The notes under the pieces were generated by a model. That model had not been told where the DNA came from. It did not search any database and worked only from the letters and a program-made list of their open reading frames with translations. From Janthinobacterium lividum (GTDB lineage Bacteria; Pseudomonadota; Gammaproteobacteria; Burkholderiales; Burkholderiaceae_D), in the NCBI RefSeq assembly GCF_034424625.1, contig NZ_CP139976.1, positions 1,364,001 through 1,428,000 on the forward strand: a stretch of DNA of 64,000 nt, given 5' to 3'. The position numbers and the translations under genes are program-made. Positions 35,992-45,271 of the stretch are shown piece by piece; the stretch's first letter is position 1, and every line of letters starts with the position of its first letter.

Positions 35992-37389
35992 TTATCGGGG
36001 CGCGTAGCTGCGGCACCAGGCCGCCAGCGCTTCGCGCTCCGCTTCCAGCAAGTGGTCCGATTCGCTGTATTCCGCATGGTTCATGGTACCGCAGCAGGCG
36101 CGCCTGTCCTGCACGGCACCCGCTTCGTCGACGACATCGGGGGCAAAGGTCATTTGTCCATCCTCCGTCATGGCATTGTCCTTGAGTACTTCGCGCACGG
36201 TAAAGCTGTTGCGGATGAAATCGAGGTAGCTGGTAAAGCCGTCGGCCTGCGCCAGGGTCAGCATGTGGCCGGCCACGTCGGCGTACGTGGCCGCCTGGTC
36301 GGGGGAGGCCACCAGGGCGCGCAAGACCAGGCTGCGCAGGTAGTCGCCGCAACGGTGCAGCACGGCCGCGTCATCTTCCAGCTGGGGCTGGCGTTCGTGG
36401 GCAAAGATGTCGGCCAGGATGTCGTAGATAGCGCCTGTAAACACTTGCGAGATGGCGTGCACTTCCGTGCCGGCCTCCGACAATTTGATGTCGTTATCGG
36501 CATTGCGCAAGCCGTTCGGCCGGCCCAGCGCCAGGCCGAACTGTTCCGCCAGGTCGGCCAGGAAGGTCTTGTCGTGCAGGTCGGACTTGGTTTGCGCAAT
36601 CACGGCTTCGACCTGGTCCAGCTGCGACAGGGCCAGGAAGATGGCCGTCAGGTCGCCGAACGATTCGTGCAAGCCGCCCGTCTGCGGTGGATTATTGTTG
36701 AGCAGCCAATTCGGCTTGAGGCCATCGAGGATGGCGTGCCCGGTTTCATGCGAAACGATGTCGAGCGAGCGGCAGGTGTAGACGCGCTCGGTGGCGCCGC
36801 TGGGAATGAAGTCGCCGAACTTGAGGGCCTTGTCGCTGCGGCTGTAATAGGCATTCATGACATTGGGCAAGCCGTGCGGGAACACGCGCAGCGGTGCCGT
36901 GTTGCTGGCGCTATTCCATTGCCAGGGCAGGGGCGAGGCTGTGCCGTTGCTGGCCAGCGCGCGCTGGTACATGGTGAGCGTCATGCGCACGATGGCAAAC
37001 GTGTGCACGGCGTCGAACTGGTCGGTATTGGGCGAGACGATGAAGTCGCCAAAGGCGTTCGGGCTGACCTGGGCGATGCCCGGCTCGCCAAAGGTGATGC
37101 GTGCATCGCGCGGGCCTTGCAGGGTCAGGCCGGCGAGGAAGGTCTTGCGCGTGCCCAGTTCGCTCACGGACGGGTCCTGCTTCCAGATCAGCACGCGCGA
37201 ACCGACCGGCACGGCTTCGAGCTTGCGGGTGGTGGGGTCGAGCACGCGAGGCGGACCCGGCTGCAAGGTCAGCTGTGCATTCTTGCGGTGCTGGCGGTAG
37301 GGCGCCGATGGGGTGGGGACATAGCCGACGGGCAGGGACACGCATTTGGTCAGCACGGCTTCGACCGGCACGATGACTTTCTGGTCCAT
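35992..37389 (-). CDS. M4-like zinc metallopeptidase
   Basis: A 465-residue protein. The zinc motif HETGH (His214, Glu215, His218) is followed by a Glu ligand, Glu242, in GGLHESFGD, the counterpart of thermolysin's NEAISD. The spacing of 24 residues is longer than thermolysin's 20. There is no signal peptide or recognisable propeptide, and the protein is divergent from protealysin. The last part is Cys-rich (RACCGTM). GGAGAG lies 6 bases before the start; an ORF eight codons longer is possible. It is probably intracellular or secreted without a Sec signal, with the next gene as its inhibitor. Confidence 0.78.
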   Translation of the reverse strand: MDQKVIVPVEAVLTKCVSLPVGYVPTPSAPYRQHRKNAQLTLQPGPPRVLDPTTRKLEAVPVGSRVLIWKQDPSVSELGTRKTFLAGLTLQGPRDARITFGEPGIAQVSPNAFGDFIVSPNTDQFDAVHTFAIVRMTLTMYQRALASNGTASPLPWQWNSASNTAPLRVFPHGLPNVMNAYYSRSDKALKFGDFIPSGATERVYTCRSLDIVSHETGHAILDGLKPNWLLNNNPPQTGGLHESFGDLTAIFLALSQLDQVEAVIAQTKSDLHDKTFLADLAEQFGLALGRPNGLRNADNDIKLSEAGTEVHAISQVFTGAIYDILADIFAHERQPQLEDDAAVLHRCGDYLRSLVLRALVASPDQAATYADVAGHMLTLAQADGFTSYLDFIRNSFTVREVLKDNAMTEDGQMTFAPDVVDEAGAVQDRRACCGTMNHAEYSESDHLLEAEREALAAWCRSYAPR

Positions 37390-37589
37390 GGTAGCTCTCC
37401 AAGACACTCGCAACTGGAACTGAGATAGTCGGCCCGCTTCGGTGGTTTCGGTTTGATGCGGCGCAAGTGCGGCGCAGGAAAGCGCGGTTTTTTCTGCGTG
37501 CCCGCGCCACCGATGGCCGCGGCTGCCGCATGGCGGCTGGTATGATGCTGGCCGTATTGCCCCCGTTTTTATAATAAAAGGATTGTTTG

Positions 37590-37874
37590 ATGGCGGATAT
37601 AAATATAGTTCAGCAACATAAGCTGACAGCAGAAAAGGCGCGCCAAGCGGCGCAGCAAGTGGCCGACAAGCTGGCCCAGGAATATGACCTGGCGTGCGCC
37701 TGGGATGGCGACGTGCTGCGTTTCGAGCGCAGCGGCGTCGACGGATCGCTGACCCTGGAAAAAGAGCAGGCGCAACTGCAAATCAAGCTGGGTTTCATGC
37801 TGAGCGCCTTCGCCTCCACGATTGAAGGCAAGATTGCCGAGAAGATGCGCAAGGTGTTTACCGAGCCGGCTTGA
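37590..37874 (+). CDS. polyhydroxyalkanoic acid system family protein
   Basis: A 94-residue protein beginning MADINIVQQHKLTAEKARQ, matching the family of small PHA-system (granule region) proteins often found in Burkholderiales. It has a helical N-terminus and a beta-rich middle part. Role unclear, possibly at the granule surface. AAAAGGA lies 7 bases before the ATG. A terminator follows. Confidence 0.75.
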   Translation: MADINIVQQHKLTAEKARQAAQQVADKLAQEYDLACAWDGDVLRFERSGVDGSLTLEKEQAQLQIKLGFMLSAFASTIEGKIAEKMRKVFTEPA

Positions 37875-37933
37875 CGGCTTTGCACCGCTTGTCCGGCGCC
37901 CGGTTTGGTGCTAGGGAGCGTGTCGCAGCGATG

Positions 37934-37974
37934 GGCGAAAAGACGATGAAAACAAGTCTCTTTTCGCCTTTTTT
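37934..37974 (+). terminator. terminator after the PHA-system gene
   Basis: GGCGAAAAGA (37934-37943) pairs with TCTTTTCGCC (37959-37968) around a 15-base loop, followed by six T's. Confidence 0.75.
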
Positions 37975-38028
37975 ACGTCTGACTGTACGCTGGCGAACAT
38001 TGCTAGCACATTTCTATTTGGAAAGCCA

Positions 38029-38058
38029 TTGGACTTTGGTGGCTTTTTGCGTTATACT
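38029..38058 (+). promoter_or_regulatory. candidate sigma-70 promoter of proVWX
   Basis: TTGGAC (38029-38034), an 18-base spacer and TATACT (38053-38058) predict a start near 38065, about 390 bases before the proV start codon. Confidence 0.65.
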
Positions 38059-38064
38059 TGAGTC

Positions 38065-38456
38065 ATATTTACAACAGCTACACCGCGTTTCACCTTCTGC
38101 TTCGCAGTACTCCCCACTCGCTGAGTGGTGAATAATTCTTCGGGTTTTACACCCGCATCCAGTTAAAAGTAGCTTGGTCGATTTTTTTTCGGTCAAATAC
38201 ATTTGGTGCCATGTATTTGCATGGCGCTAGCGTTGTTAAAAGTCCTGAACCACAGCCTCTTTTAGCACGCACACGGCACCCCGGCACCGGCTTTGGCCAT
38301 CCGCTGGTCACACGCGTGTCACCCCCTGTTTCCTGTCGCTCCCGTGCGCTTTTTGCGCCGTGGCGTAGCCGACGCAACAGGGTTTGCTGATTCCCGCCGC
38401 AAGCTAGCAGCTTGCTGGGTTTCATTCCATTCGTCAAATCGAGGGAGAACCACATC
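38065..38456 (+). other. long structured leader of proVWX
   Basis: No gene is seen in these 392 bases. Hairpins are visible at 38114-38128 (CCACTC/GAGTGG), 38208-38225 (GCCATG/CATGGC) and 38399-38415 (GCAAGC/GCTTGC, about 25 bases before the ribosome site). A near-perfect 18-base palindrome lies at 38306-38323. A T-run follows a GGTCG-type stem near 38181-38188. No known riboswitch class is recognised. Confidence 0.5.
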
Positions 38457-39692
38457 GTGGCAAAACAAATCATTATCGACCATGTGTTCAAAGTGTTCGG
38501 CGACAAGCCAGAAGAAGCACTTGAACTTGTCCATCAAGGCGCCAGCAAGCAGGATATCCTGGCCAAGACGGACTGCACCATCGGCGTTTTCGACGCCACC
38601 TTTACCATTGAAGCGGGCGAGATCTTCGTCATCATGGGCCTGTCCGGTTCGGGCAAGTCGACCCTGGTGCGCATGCTGAACCGCCTGATCGAGCCGACCG
38701 CCGGCCGCATCCTGATCGACGGCAACGACATCAATACCTTGCCGGACGCCCAGCTGCGCGCCCTGCGCCGCAAGGACATCAGCATGGTGTTCCAGTCGTT
38801 CGCGCTGCTGCCGCAAATTACCGTGCTCGACAACACTGCCTTCGGCATGGAACTGGCCGGCATGCCGAAAGCTGAGCGCCATGCGCTGGCCCAGCAAGCG
38901 CTGGAGCAAGTGGGCCTGGACGGCTACGGCGCCAGCTATCCCGACGAATTGTCGGGCGGCATGCAGCAGCGCGTGGGCCTGGCCCGTGCGCTGGCTTGCG
39001 ATCCATCGATTTTGCTGATGGATGAAGCATTTTCCGCGCTCGATCCGATTATTCGTACGGAAATGCAATCGGAACTGCTGCGCTTGCAGCAAATCAAGCG
39101 CCGCACCATCGTCTTCATTTCGCATGACCTCGACGAAGCCATGCGCATCGGCGACCGCGTCGCCATCATGAAAGACGGCCACGTGGTGCAAGTGGGCACG
39201 CCGGAAGAAATCCTGCGCAAGCCTGCCAACGATTACGTGCGCAATTTCGTGCGCGGCGTGGATGCGGCGGCCGTGTTCAAGGCCAGCGATATTGCCCGCA
39301 AGAGCCAGATCGTCGTGTCCGAGTCGCCGAGCCGCGGTTCGCGCGCCGCGCTGTCGATGCTGGAAGAGCAGGATCGCGCCTTTGCGTATGTCGTCAATCC
39401 GCAGCGCAAGTTCCTCGGCGTCGTCTCGGCCGATTCGCTGCGCAGTGCGCTCGACGGCCATGTGGGACCGCTGGGCCTGGCGCATGCCTATCTGCCCGAC
39501 GTGCAGACCATCAATGCAGATGAGCCAGTCGCCGGCCTGTTCGGCCAGGTGGCGCAACTGCCTTACGCCGTCCCTGTGGTGGCCAATGACGGCAGCTTCC
39601 GCGGCGCCATCAGCAAGACGACCTTGCTGAAGTTCCTCGACCGCGACACGCCAGCCATTGCCGAGCCACAACAACAGAAAGGACAAGCATGA
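38457..39692 (+). CDS. proV: glycine betaine/proline ABC transporter, ATP-binding subunit
   Basis: A 411-residue ATPase of the ProVWX importer for osmoprotectants. Walker A GLSGSGKS lies at about 61-68, the signature is [15 protein letters not shown] and Walker B is [15 protein letters not shown]-terminal pair of CBS domains is expected and fits the length (E. coli ProV has 400 residues). The start is GTG 38457 with GAGGGAGAA 7 bases upstream. proW overlaps the stop by 4 bases. The long structured leader suggests osmotic or post-transcriptional control. Confidence 0.94.
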   Translation: MAKQIIIDHVFKVFGDKPEEALELVHQGASKQDILAKTDCTIGVFDATFTIEAGEIFVIMGLSGSGKSTLVRMLNRLIEPTAGRILIDGNDINTLPDAQLRALRRKDISMVFQSFALLPQITVLDNTAFGMELAGMPKAERHALAQQALEQVGLDGYGASYPDELSGGMQQRVGLARALACDPSILLMDEAFSALDPIIRTEMQSELLRLQQIKRRTIVFISHDLDEAMRIGDRVAIMKDGHVVQVGTPEEILRKPANDYVRNFVRGVDAAAVFKASDIARKSQIVVSESPSRGSRAALSMLEEQDRAFAYVVNPQRKFLGVVSADSLRSALDGHVGPLGLAHAYLPDVQTINADEPVAGLFGQVAQLPYAVPVVANDGSFRGAISKTTLLKFLDRDTPAIAEPQQQKGQA

Positions 39693-40792
39693 ACCCAAGC
39701 ACCGTTTCCACAGTAGAACCTGTTGTTGAACAGGCCGCCCAAATCAATCCCTGGGCGCTGACGCCGCCCACCGACGCCAGCACCGCCTGGCTGGACGCCG
39801 CCGCGCCTGCCGTGCAGCCGGAACATGCGAGCGGCTTTCACCTGACACAGATCTTCGACGGCTCGCTGCCGCTGGAAAGCTGGATCAACCAGGGCCTGGG
39901 CTGGGTCGTCGCCCATTTCCGTCCTTTCTTCCAGGCCGTGCGCGCACCGATCGACAGCGTGCTGTCCGGCGTGGAAGGCGTGCTGCTGGCGGCCCCGTCG
40001 CTGACGGTGATCGCCATCATCGGCTTGCTGGCGTGGCAATTTACCAGCCGTACCCTGGCCATCGGTACCGTGCTGGCGCTGCTGGTGGTGTCGATGCTGG
40101 GCATCTGGCCGGAAGCCATGACCACCCTGTCGCTGGTATTGACGTCGCTGGCTTTCTGTCTGGCCATCGGCTTGCCGCTGGGTATTTTCCTTGCCAGCAG
40201 CGACCGCGCGCAGAATATCCTGCGCCCCCTGCTGGACGCCATGCAGACGACGCCTGCCTTCGTCTACCTGGTACCCGTGGTGATGCTGTTTGGTATCGGT
40301 AATGCGCCAGGCGTGATCGTGACGATCATCTTTGCCCTGCCGCCGCTGGTGCGTTTGACCAACCTCGGTATCCGCCAGGTGCGTCCCGACCTGATCGAAG
40401 CGGCCCGCGCCTATGGCGCCTCGCCGTGGCAGCTGCTGACCCGCGTGCAATTTCCGCTGGCCATGCCGTCCATCATGGCCGGTATCAACCAGTCGCTGAT
40501 GCTGTCGCTGTCGATGGTCGTGATCGCCTCGATGATCGCCGTGGGTGGCCTGGGCCAGATGGTATTGCGCGGCATTGGCCGCCTAGACATGGGCCTGGCA
40601 ACCGTGGGTGGCCTGGGCATCGTGCTGCTGGCCATCACCCTGGACCGATTGACGCAAGCGATGGGCCAGCCACGCCGTGGCGTGCGCCATTGGTACCAGA
40701 CGGGTCCTGCCGGTTTCGTGCTGCGCCTGGTGCGCGGCAACACGGACAAAAATAATGTTGAACAGCAAGCAACGCTGGCCAACGCACAATAA
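39689..40792 (+). CDS. proW: glycine betaine/proline ABC transporter, permease subunit
   Basis: A 367-residue inner-membrane permease. A hydrophilic N-terminal extension of about 90 residues, as in E. coli ProW, precedes about seven helices. The [29 protein letters not shown] segment is the ABC permease EAA loop that contacts ProV. It overlaps proV (ATGA) and is followed 9 bases later by proX. Confidence 0.94.
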   Translation: MNPSTVSTVEPVVEQAAQINPWALTPPTDASTAWLDAAAPAVQPEHASGFHLTQIFDGSLPLESWINQGLGWVVAHFRPFFQAVRAPIDSVLSGVEGVLLAAPSLTVIAIIGLLAWQFTSRTLAIGTVLALLVVSMLGIWPEAMTTLSLVLTSLAFCLAIGLPLGIFLASSDRAQNILRPLLDAMQTTPAFVYLVPVVMLFGIGNAPGVIVTIIFALPPLVRLTNLGIRQVRPDLIEAARAYGASPWQLLTRVQFPLAMPSIMAGINQSLMLSLSMVVIASMIAVGGLGQMVLRGIGRLDMGLATVGGLGIVLLAITLDRLTQAMGQPRRGVRHWYQTGPAGFVLRLVRGNTDKNNVEQQATLANAQ

Positions 40793-40801
40793 AGGATACA
40801 C

Positions 40802-41860
40802 ATGCATCAAATTGACAATTTTAAAGTGACGCAAAAATCGCAACGCAAGTTCCAGCTGTTTTCCGCCCTGGCGATCGCCGCCCTGGCCCTGACCACCAGC
40901 CTGGCCATGGCGCAGACGCCGGCCGTGGCCGCCGATGCGCTGCCCGGCAAGGGCGTCAAGGTGCAGCCGCTGCAAAGCTCGATCGCGGAAGAAACCTTCC
41001 AGACCATGCTGGTCGACAAGGCCCTGGAAAAGCTGGGCTACGAAGTGCAGCCGATCAAGGAAGTGGAGTATCCGACCGCGCATATCGCCATCGCCAACGG
41101 CGACGCCACCTTCATGGCCGTGCACTGGGATCCGATGCACAAGGATTTCTATAACAATGCGGGCGGCGACGCCAAGCTGTTGCGCACGGGCCAATACGCC
41201 GGTCCTGCCGCACAGGGTTATCTGATCGACAAGGCGACGGCCGAGAAGTACAACATCACGAATATCGACCAGTTGCGCGATCCCACCCTGGCCAAGCTGT
41301 TCGACCACGATGGCGACGGCAAGGCCGACTTGACGGGCTGCAACCCCGGCTGGGGCTGCGAAGCGCTGATCGAGAACCACATGGATGCGTATAAATTACG
41401 CGAGACGGTGACGCACGTGCAGGGCAGCTATGCGGCCCTGATCGCCGATACCCTGGGCCGCTACAAGCGTGGCGAATCCATCCTGTATTACACGTGGACG
41501 CCGTACTGGGTCAGTGGCGTGCTGGTGCCGGGCAAGGACGTGGTCTGGCTGAAAGTGCCGTTCTCGGCCAATCCGGACAAGGTGAATACCCGCCTCGACG
41601 ATGGCAGCGACTACGGTTTTGCCGTCAACACGGCGCGCATCGTGTCGAACAAGGCCTGGGCGGAGAAAAATCCCGCCGCGGCCAAGCTGTTCGAAGTGAT
41701 GCAATTGCCCGTGGCGGACATCAATGCGCAGAACGAGCGCATGCGCCGCGGCGAAAACACGCAGGCCGATATCGCCCGCCATACGGCTGGCTGGATCAAG
41801 TTCCACCAGCAAAAATTTGATGGCTGGATCGCGCAAGCGCTGGCGGCAGCAAAGAAGTAA
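40802..41860 (+). CDS. proX: glycine betaine/proline-binding periplasmic protein
   Basis: A 352-residue exported binding protein; the signal peptide ends near SLAMAQ (about residue 38). The mature part carries [30 protein letters not shown] and [17 protein letters not shown], with Trp and Tyr residues of the aromatic cage that holds quaternary amines. The Cys pair at [10 protein letters not shown] matches E. coli ProX. It completes the proVWX operon and is followed by a strong terminator. Confidence 0.94.
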   Translation: MHQIDNFKVTQKSQRKFQLFSALAIAALALTTSLAMAQTPAVAADALPGKGVKVQPLQSSIAEETFQTMLVDKALEKLGYEVQPIKEVEYPTAHIAIANGDATFMAVHWDPMHKDFYNNAGGDAKLLRTGQYAGPAAQGYLIDKATAEKYNITNIDQLRDPTLAKLFDHDGDGKADLTGCNPGWGCEALIENHMDAYKLRETVTHVQGSYAALIADTLGRYKRGESILYYTWTPYWVSGVLVPGKDVVWLKVPFSANPDKVNTRLDDGSDYGFAVNTARIVSNKAWAEKNPAAAKLFEVMQLPVADINAQNERMRRGENTQADIARHTAGWIKFHQQKFDGWIAQALAAAKK

Positions 41861-41886
41861 GTTTCAGCGCTACCCGGCATTGAAAG

Positions 41887-41915
41887 AAGTGGCTACCGAT
41901 TCGGTAGCCACTTTT
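41887..41915 (+). terminator. terminator after proX
   Basis: AAGTGGCTACCGA and TCGGTAGCCACTT form a 13-base perfect stem (41887-41899 with 41901-41913), followed by T's. Confidence 0.9.
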
Positions 41916-41952
41916 GCGTTAACGGCCTGTTTTGGTGGTTTTTGGTGAGTTT

Positions 41953-42423
41953 TTAGGCCCTTTCGGCCAGTTTCAGGTGCAAAATGGGGAAAGGCTTGCC
42001 GAACGGGTCGCATTCCGAGCGGTTTTCCACGATAAAGCCCAGGTGCCGGTAAAAACCGTGCGCTTGCGCGTTGTGCTCGTTGACGTCGACGGCCGTGGCG
42101 CCCAGGGCCGCGATGGCGTGACGGACCAGGGTGCGGCCGGCGCCGCTGCCCCGGTGATCCGGATGGACGAACAGCATCTCGATCTTGGCGTGCTCGACGC
42201 ACAGGAAGGCCTGAGCGACGCCGTCATCGGCGCGCAGCACGTGCAGCAGGCGTTCCGCCGTCACCCTGGCCAGCTCATCGCGCACGAAGGGCATCAGGAA
42301 GGCGATATCGCTATCGGCGAGAAAATCGTGGGTGGCGCGTACGGACAGGTGCCAGACGTCGAACAAACGGGGCAGGTCGTCGGCATGGGCCAGGGAAACT
42401 GGGGAAAGCGGGGATGGGGTCAT
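41953..42423 (-). CDS. GNAT family N-acetyltransferase
   Basis: A 156-residue acetyltransferase. The acetyl-CoA-binding motif A reads VHPDHRGSGAGRTLV, and motif B follows with NAQAHGFYRHLGF. It is a soluble enzyme; the target is unknown. ATG 42423 is preferred to an upstream non-ATG start that lies 8 codons earlier. It is transcribed away from proX, 44 bases downstream of the acyl-CoA-binding gene. Confidence 0.85.
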   Translation of the reverse strand: MTPSPLSPVSLAHADDLPRLFDVWHLSVRATHDFLADSDIAFLMPFVRDELARVTAERLLHVLRADDGVAQAFLCVEHAKIEMLFVHPDHRGSGAGRTLVRHAIAALGATAVDVNEHNAQAHGFYRHLGFIVENRSECDPFGKPFPILHLKLAERA

Positions 42424-42466
42424 GCAGAAATTATACTGCCCCGGCAAGTGCCGGGGCAGGGGAAGA

Positions 42467-42721
42467 TCAGTCCTTCAAGTCTTCGATCAGGTCGATGTAT
42501 TGCTGTTGCGCCTCTTCCTTCGAGGTGCCGGCCAGGGCCGCCCAGGCGTCGAACTTGGCGCGGTTGACGAAGTCGGTCATGCCAGGACGCTCGCCCGTGG
42601 CGTCGCCGCTCGAGGCTTGCTTGAACAAGGCATAGATTTTCAACAAGGTCATATTGTCCGGACGCTCGGACAGGGTCTTGGAATCGAGCTGCGCTTGTTC
42701 GAATTGCTCTTGTAAACTCAT
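42467..42721 (-). CDS. acyl-CoA-binding protein
   Basis: An 84-residue four-helix ACBP. The pattern DNMTLLKIYALFKQASSGDATGERPG, followed by FDAWAALAGTSKEEAQQQYIDLIE, is the ACBP signature that binds long-chain acyl-CoA. AGGAG lies 6 bases before the ATG. ACBPs are common in eukaryotes and found in some betaproteobacteria. It may share a transcript with the GNAT gene. Confidence 0.93.
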   Translation of the reverse strand: MSLQEQFEQAQLDSKTLSERPDNMTLLKIYALFKQASSGDATGERPGMTDFVNRAKFDAWAALAGTSKEEAQQQYIDLIEDLKD

Positions 42722-42852
42722 GATGGCTCCTGTGTGCTGATGGAATCGCGGGAAAAGTGCGGCAGGCCCGGCGGAGTGGCCACCGTGCGTGCTGCAGTGC
42801 CTGACATCATAGTGAAAAAAGCGCGCCGTGCATTAGAGGACACACTCAAAAC

Positions 42853-42884
42853 AAAAACGCCGCCGCTGCGTGAACAGGGGCGGC
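42853..42884 (-). terminator. terminator of the FKBP gene
   Basis: GCCGCC (42859-42864) pairs with GGCGGC (42879-42884) across a 14-base loop. On the minus strand it is followed by a T-rich tract (the A-run near 42853-42857). Confidence 0.6.
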
Positions 42885-42921
42885 ACCTTGTACAGTCGCT
42901 TGCGCGCTGCGGAGTCTGTTC

Positions 42922-43278
42922 TTATACGCCCAGCAGTTCAACGTCGAAAATCAGGGTGGCGTTCGGTGGAATCACGCCGCCGGCGCCGCGTGCGCCATAG
43001 CCCAGTGCTGCAGGGATGATCAGCTGGCGCTTGCCGCCCACTTTCATGCCTTGCACGCCTTCATCCCAGCCTTGAATGACGCGGCCGGCGCCCAGCGGGA
43101 ATTCGAATGGGTCGTTGCGGTCCTTGCTCGAGTCAAATTTCGCGCCGGCGCTGCCGTCGTCGTTTTGCAGCCAGCCCGTGTAATGCACGACAACATTGTT
43201 GCCAGCTTGCGCTTCAGCGCCTTCGCCAACGGTGGTATCGATGTATTGCAGGCCGGAAGCGGTAGTGGTGGTGGTCAT
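42922..43278 (-). CDS. FKBP-type peptidyl-prolyl isomerase
   Basis: A 118-residue single-domain FKBP without a signal peptide. The active-site pattern VVVHYTGW, KFDSSKDRNDPFEFPLG, VIQGWDEGVQGMKVGG and ALGYGARG is complete. It catalyses cis-trans isomerisation at proline in the cytoplasm. ATG 43278 (MTTTTTASG) has AAGGA 6 bases upstream; the longer frame to 43530 is not used. Confidence 0.94.
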   Translation of the reverse strand: MTTTTTASGLQYIDTTVGEGAEAQAGNNVVVHYTGWLQNDDGSAGAKFDSSKDRNDPFEFPLGAGRVIQGWDEGVQGMKVGGKRQLIIPAALGYGARGAGGVIPPNATLIFDVELLGV

Positions 43279-43475
43279 GATAATCCTTGTGTAGGCGATG
43301 AAAGCTTCAGATTGTAGAGCAATGAGTTGCAAAGCGCCATTCCAGGCCCGGCGCAGGGAAAAACCAGAAATTACGACGATGTGTGGCTGCCGGTCGCATT
43401 TAAGGGGGGATTTAACACAATAAATACAGTGTTCCACGTAAAATGCATGTTTTGTATTTAACAGTGATTTCTTCC

Positions 43476-44447
43476 ATGTTCCGCAGTCTATGCCGCCTTG
43501 TTTTTTCCTCGCTGTGCCTGGTTTCCGCAATATCGACGGCGCAAGCCGAAGTGGTGGTGGTGCTCAATTCCCGTGATGCTACGGTGCAACTGCTGGACCA
43601 GAAAACCTATGCTCCCCTGTCTACCTTTGCTGTCGGCAAGGAACCGCACCATCTGATGGAAACGCCGGATGGCAAGTCGCTGATCGTCGCCAGTTCCGTC
43701 GGCAACGAGCTGATTTTCCTCGACCCTGTCTCGGGCCAGATCCAGCGCCGCATCAGCAATATCCTCGATCCTTACCAGATCGGCTTTTCGCCGGACCAGA
43801 AGTGGTTCATTTCGAATTCGCTGCGCCTGGACCGCATCGACCTGTACCGCTACGACGGCAAGAACCTGACCCTGGCCAAGCGCATCCCGCTGCCGAAGTT
43901 GCCCAGCCACATGGCGTTTACGGCTGACAGCACCATGGCTTTCATCACGCAGCAGGGCAGCAACCAGGTCAGCGCCATCGACCTGGCCACGCAAACCGTG
44001 AAATGGACCATGCCCGTCGGTCCGGCGCCAGCCGGCATCACCATGACGCCCGATGGCAAGCATTTGCTGGTCGGCATCATGGGCAGCGATTATGTGGAAG
44101 TGATCGACTGGCGCACGCAAAAGACCGTCAAGCGCATCAAGGCGGGCGCCGGCACGCATAATTTCCGCGCGCTGGGGGATAACCGCATGACGTTCGTCTC
44201 GAACCGCGTGTCGAACACGATCAACATCATCGACCAGAAGACCCTGGAAAACGTGGGCACCATCAATGTGCCGGGCGGCCCTGACTGCATGGAAATCACG
44301 CCCGATGGCAAGACCATGTGGGTAACCCTGCGCTGGATCAAGAAAGTGGCCGTGATCGACCTGACGACGCGCAAGGTCATCAAGACCATACCGGTGGGCC
44401 GCTCGCCCCATGGCGTGTATTTCGCCACCCACTCGCCGCGCATGTGA
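43476..44447 (+). CDS. YVTN beta-propeller repeat protein
   Basis: A 323-residue exported protein: signal peptide ending near STAQA (residue 24), then repeated blades such as VEVIDWRTQKTVKRIKAG and VAVIDLTTRKVIKTIPVG, giving about a seven-bladed propeller. YncE-like proteins bind DNA or partners in the periplasm; other relatives carry quinone dehydrogenase-like folds, but no such cofactor residues are seen. The start is ATG 43476, not the upstream ATG at 43443, because it is followed by a clear signal peptide. Its stop overlaps the next ATG, the first of four tight junctions in a row. Confidence 0.85.
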   Translation: MFRSLCRLVFSSLCLVSAISTAQAEVVVVLNSRDATVQLLDQKTYAPLSTFAVGKEPHHLMETPDGKSLIVASSVGNELIFLDPVSGQIQRRISNILDPYQIGFSPDQKWFISNSLRLDRIDLYRYDGKNLTLAKRIPLPKLPSHMAFTADSTMAFITQQGSNQVSAIDLATQTVKWTMPVGPAPAGITMTPDGKHLLVGIMGSDYVEVIDWRTQKTVKRIKAGAGTHNFRALGDNRMTFVSNRVSNTINIIDQKTLENVGTINVPGGPDCMEITPDGKTMWVTLRWIKKVAVIDLTTRKVIKTIPVGRSPHGVYFATHSPRM

Positions 44448-45271
44448 TGGCGGGTGTGCTGATGAAACGTCTGATTCCCGCGTGCCACGTGCCCGCCATG
44501 CTGTTGTGCGCCAGCGCCATGCTGTCGCCCGCGCAGGCCGCCGCACCTGTTGCCCCGGCCGCCTGCAAGGGCACCATCTACATGACCTTCGACACGGGCA
44601 GCCAGTCGCAAGCGCAACTGATCGCCGACGTGCTGAATCAACGCCATGTGAAGGCAACTTTCTTCCTCGCCAATGAAAAGACCACGCGCGGCGATTATTC
44701 GCTCGATGCCTCGTGGGCGCCGTACTGGAAAGCCCGGGTCGCCGAAGGCCATGCGTTCGGCACGCATACGTTTGACCATGTGTACTGGAAGAAGGATCTG
44801 GCCAACGGTTTGATCCAGGTCAAGCCCCAGTTCGGCAAGGACGGCGGCAAGCTGGCGTCGTTCACGGATAAACAGTTCTGCGAGGAATTGCGCCGCGTCG
44901 ATACGCGCTTCCAGGAATTGACCGGGCACAAGCTCGATCCATTCTGGCGCGCGCCGGGCGGCTACACGTCGCCGCGCACCCTGGCGGCCGGCAGCGCCTG
45001 CGGCTACCAGCATGCGGGCTGGGCGCCTGCGGGGTATTCCGGCGATGAGCTGCCCAGCGACAAGTATCCGAACGCCATGTTGCTGAAAAAAGCGCTGGCG
45101 AACTTGCGCAGCGGCGATATTTTCATTTCGCATATGGGCATCTGGTCGCGCAAGGATGCGTGGGCGCCCGCCAACCTGGACGCCTTGATTTCCGGCTTGC
45201 AAGGCAAAGGGTTCTGCTTTGCCACCCTGCGCGAGCATCCTGCCTACGCGCAGAAGAAGGGCCAGCCATGA
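44447..45271 (+). CDS. polysaccharide deacetylase (NodB family), variant active site
   Basis: A 274-residue protein with a signal peptide ending near AQAAA. The NodB domain starts with YMTFDTGSQS and contains the histidine pair of HTFDHVYW and the later RAPGGYT. The usual motif is TFDDG: the first Asp is the base and the second a metal ligand. Here the second is Thr, so the metal site differs. ATG 44447 overlaps the YVTN stop; ATG 44462 (MKRLIP) is the better-looking signal start. Targets may be exopolysaccharide or peptidoglycan. Confidence 0.82.
   Translation: MAGVLMKRLIPACHVPAMLLCASAMLSPAQAAAPVAPAACKGTIYMTFDTGSQSQAQLIADVLNQRHVKATFFLANEKTTRGDYSLDASWAPYWKARVAEGHAFGTHTFDHVYWKKDLANGLIQVKPQFGKDGGKLASFTDKQFCEELRRVDTRFQELTGHKLDPFWRAPGGYTSPRTLAAGSACGYQHAGWAPAGYSGDELPSDKYPNAMLLKKALANLRSGDIFISHMGIWSRKDAWAPANLDALISGLQGKGFCFATLREHPAYAQKKGQP

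Noticed and set aside
35508..36185. 225-codon plus-strand frame across the emfourin and peptidase genes
   Set aside because: Opposite to two well-supported minus-strand genes, with no ribosome site or domain.
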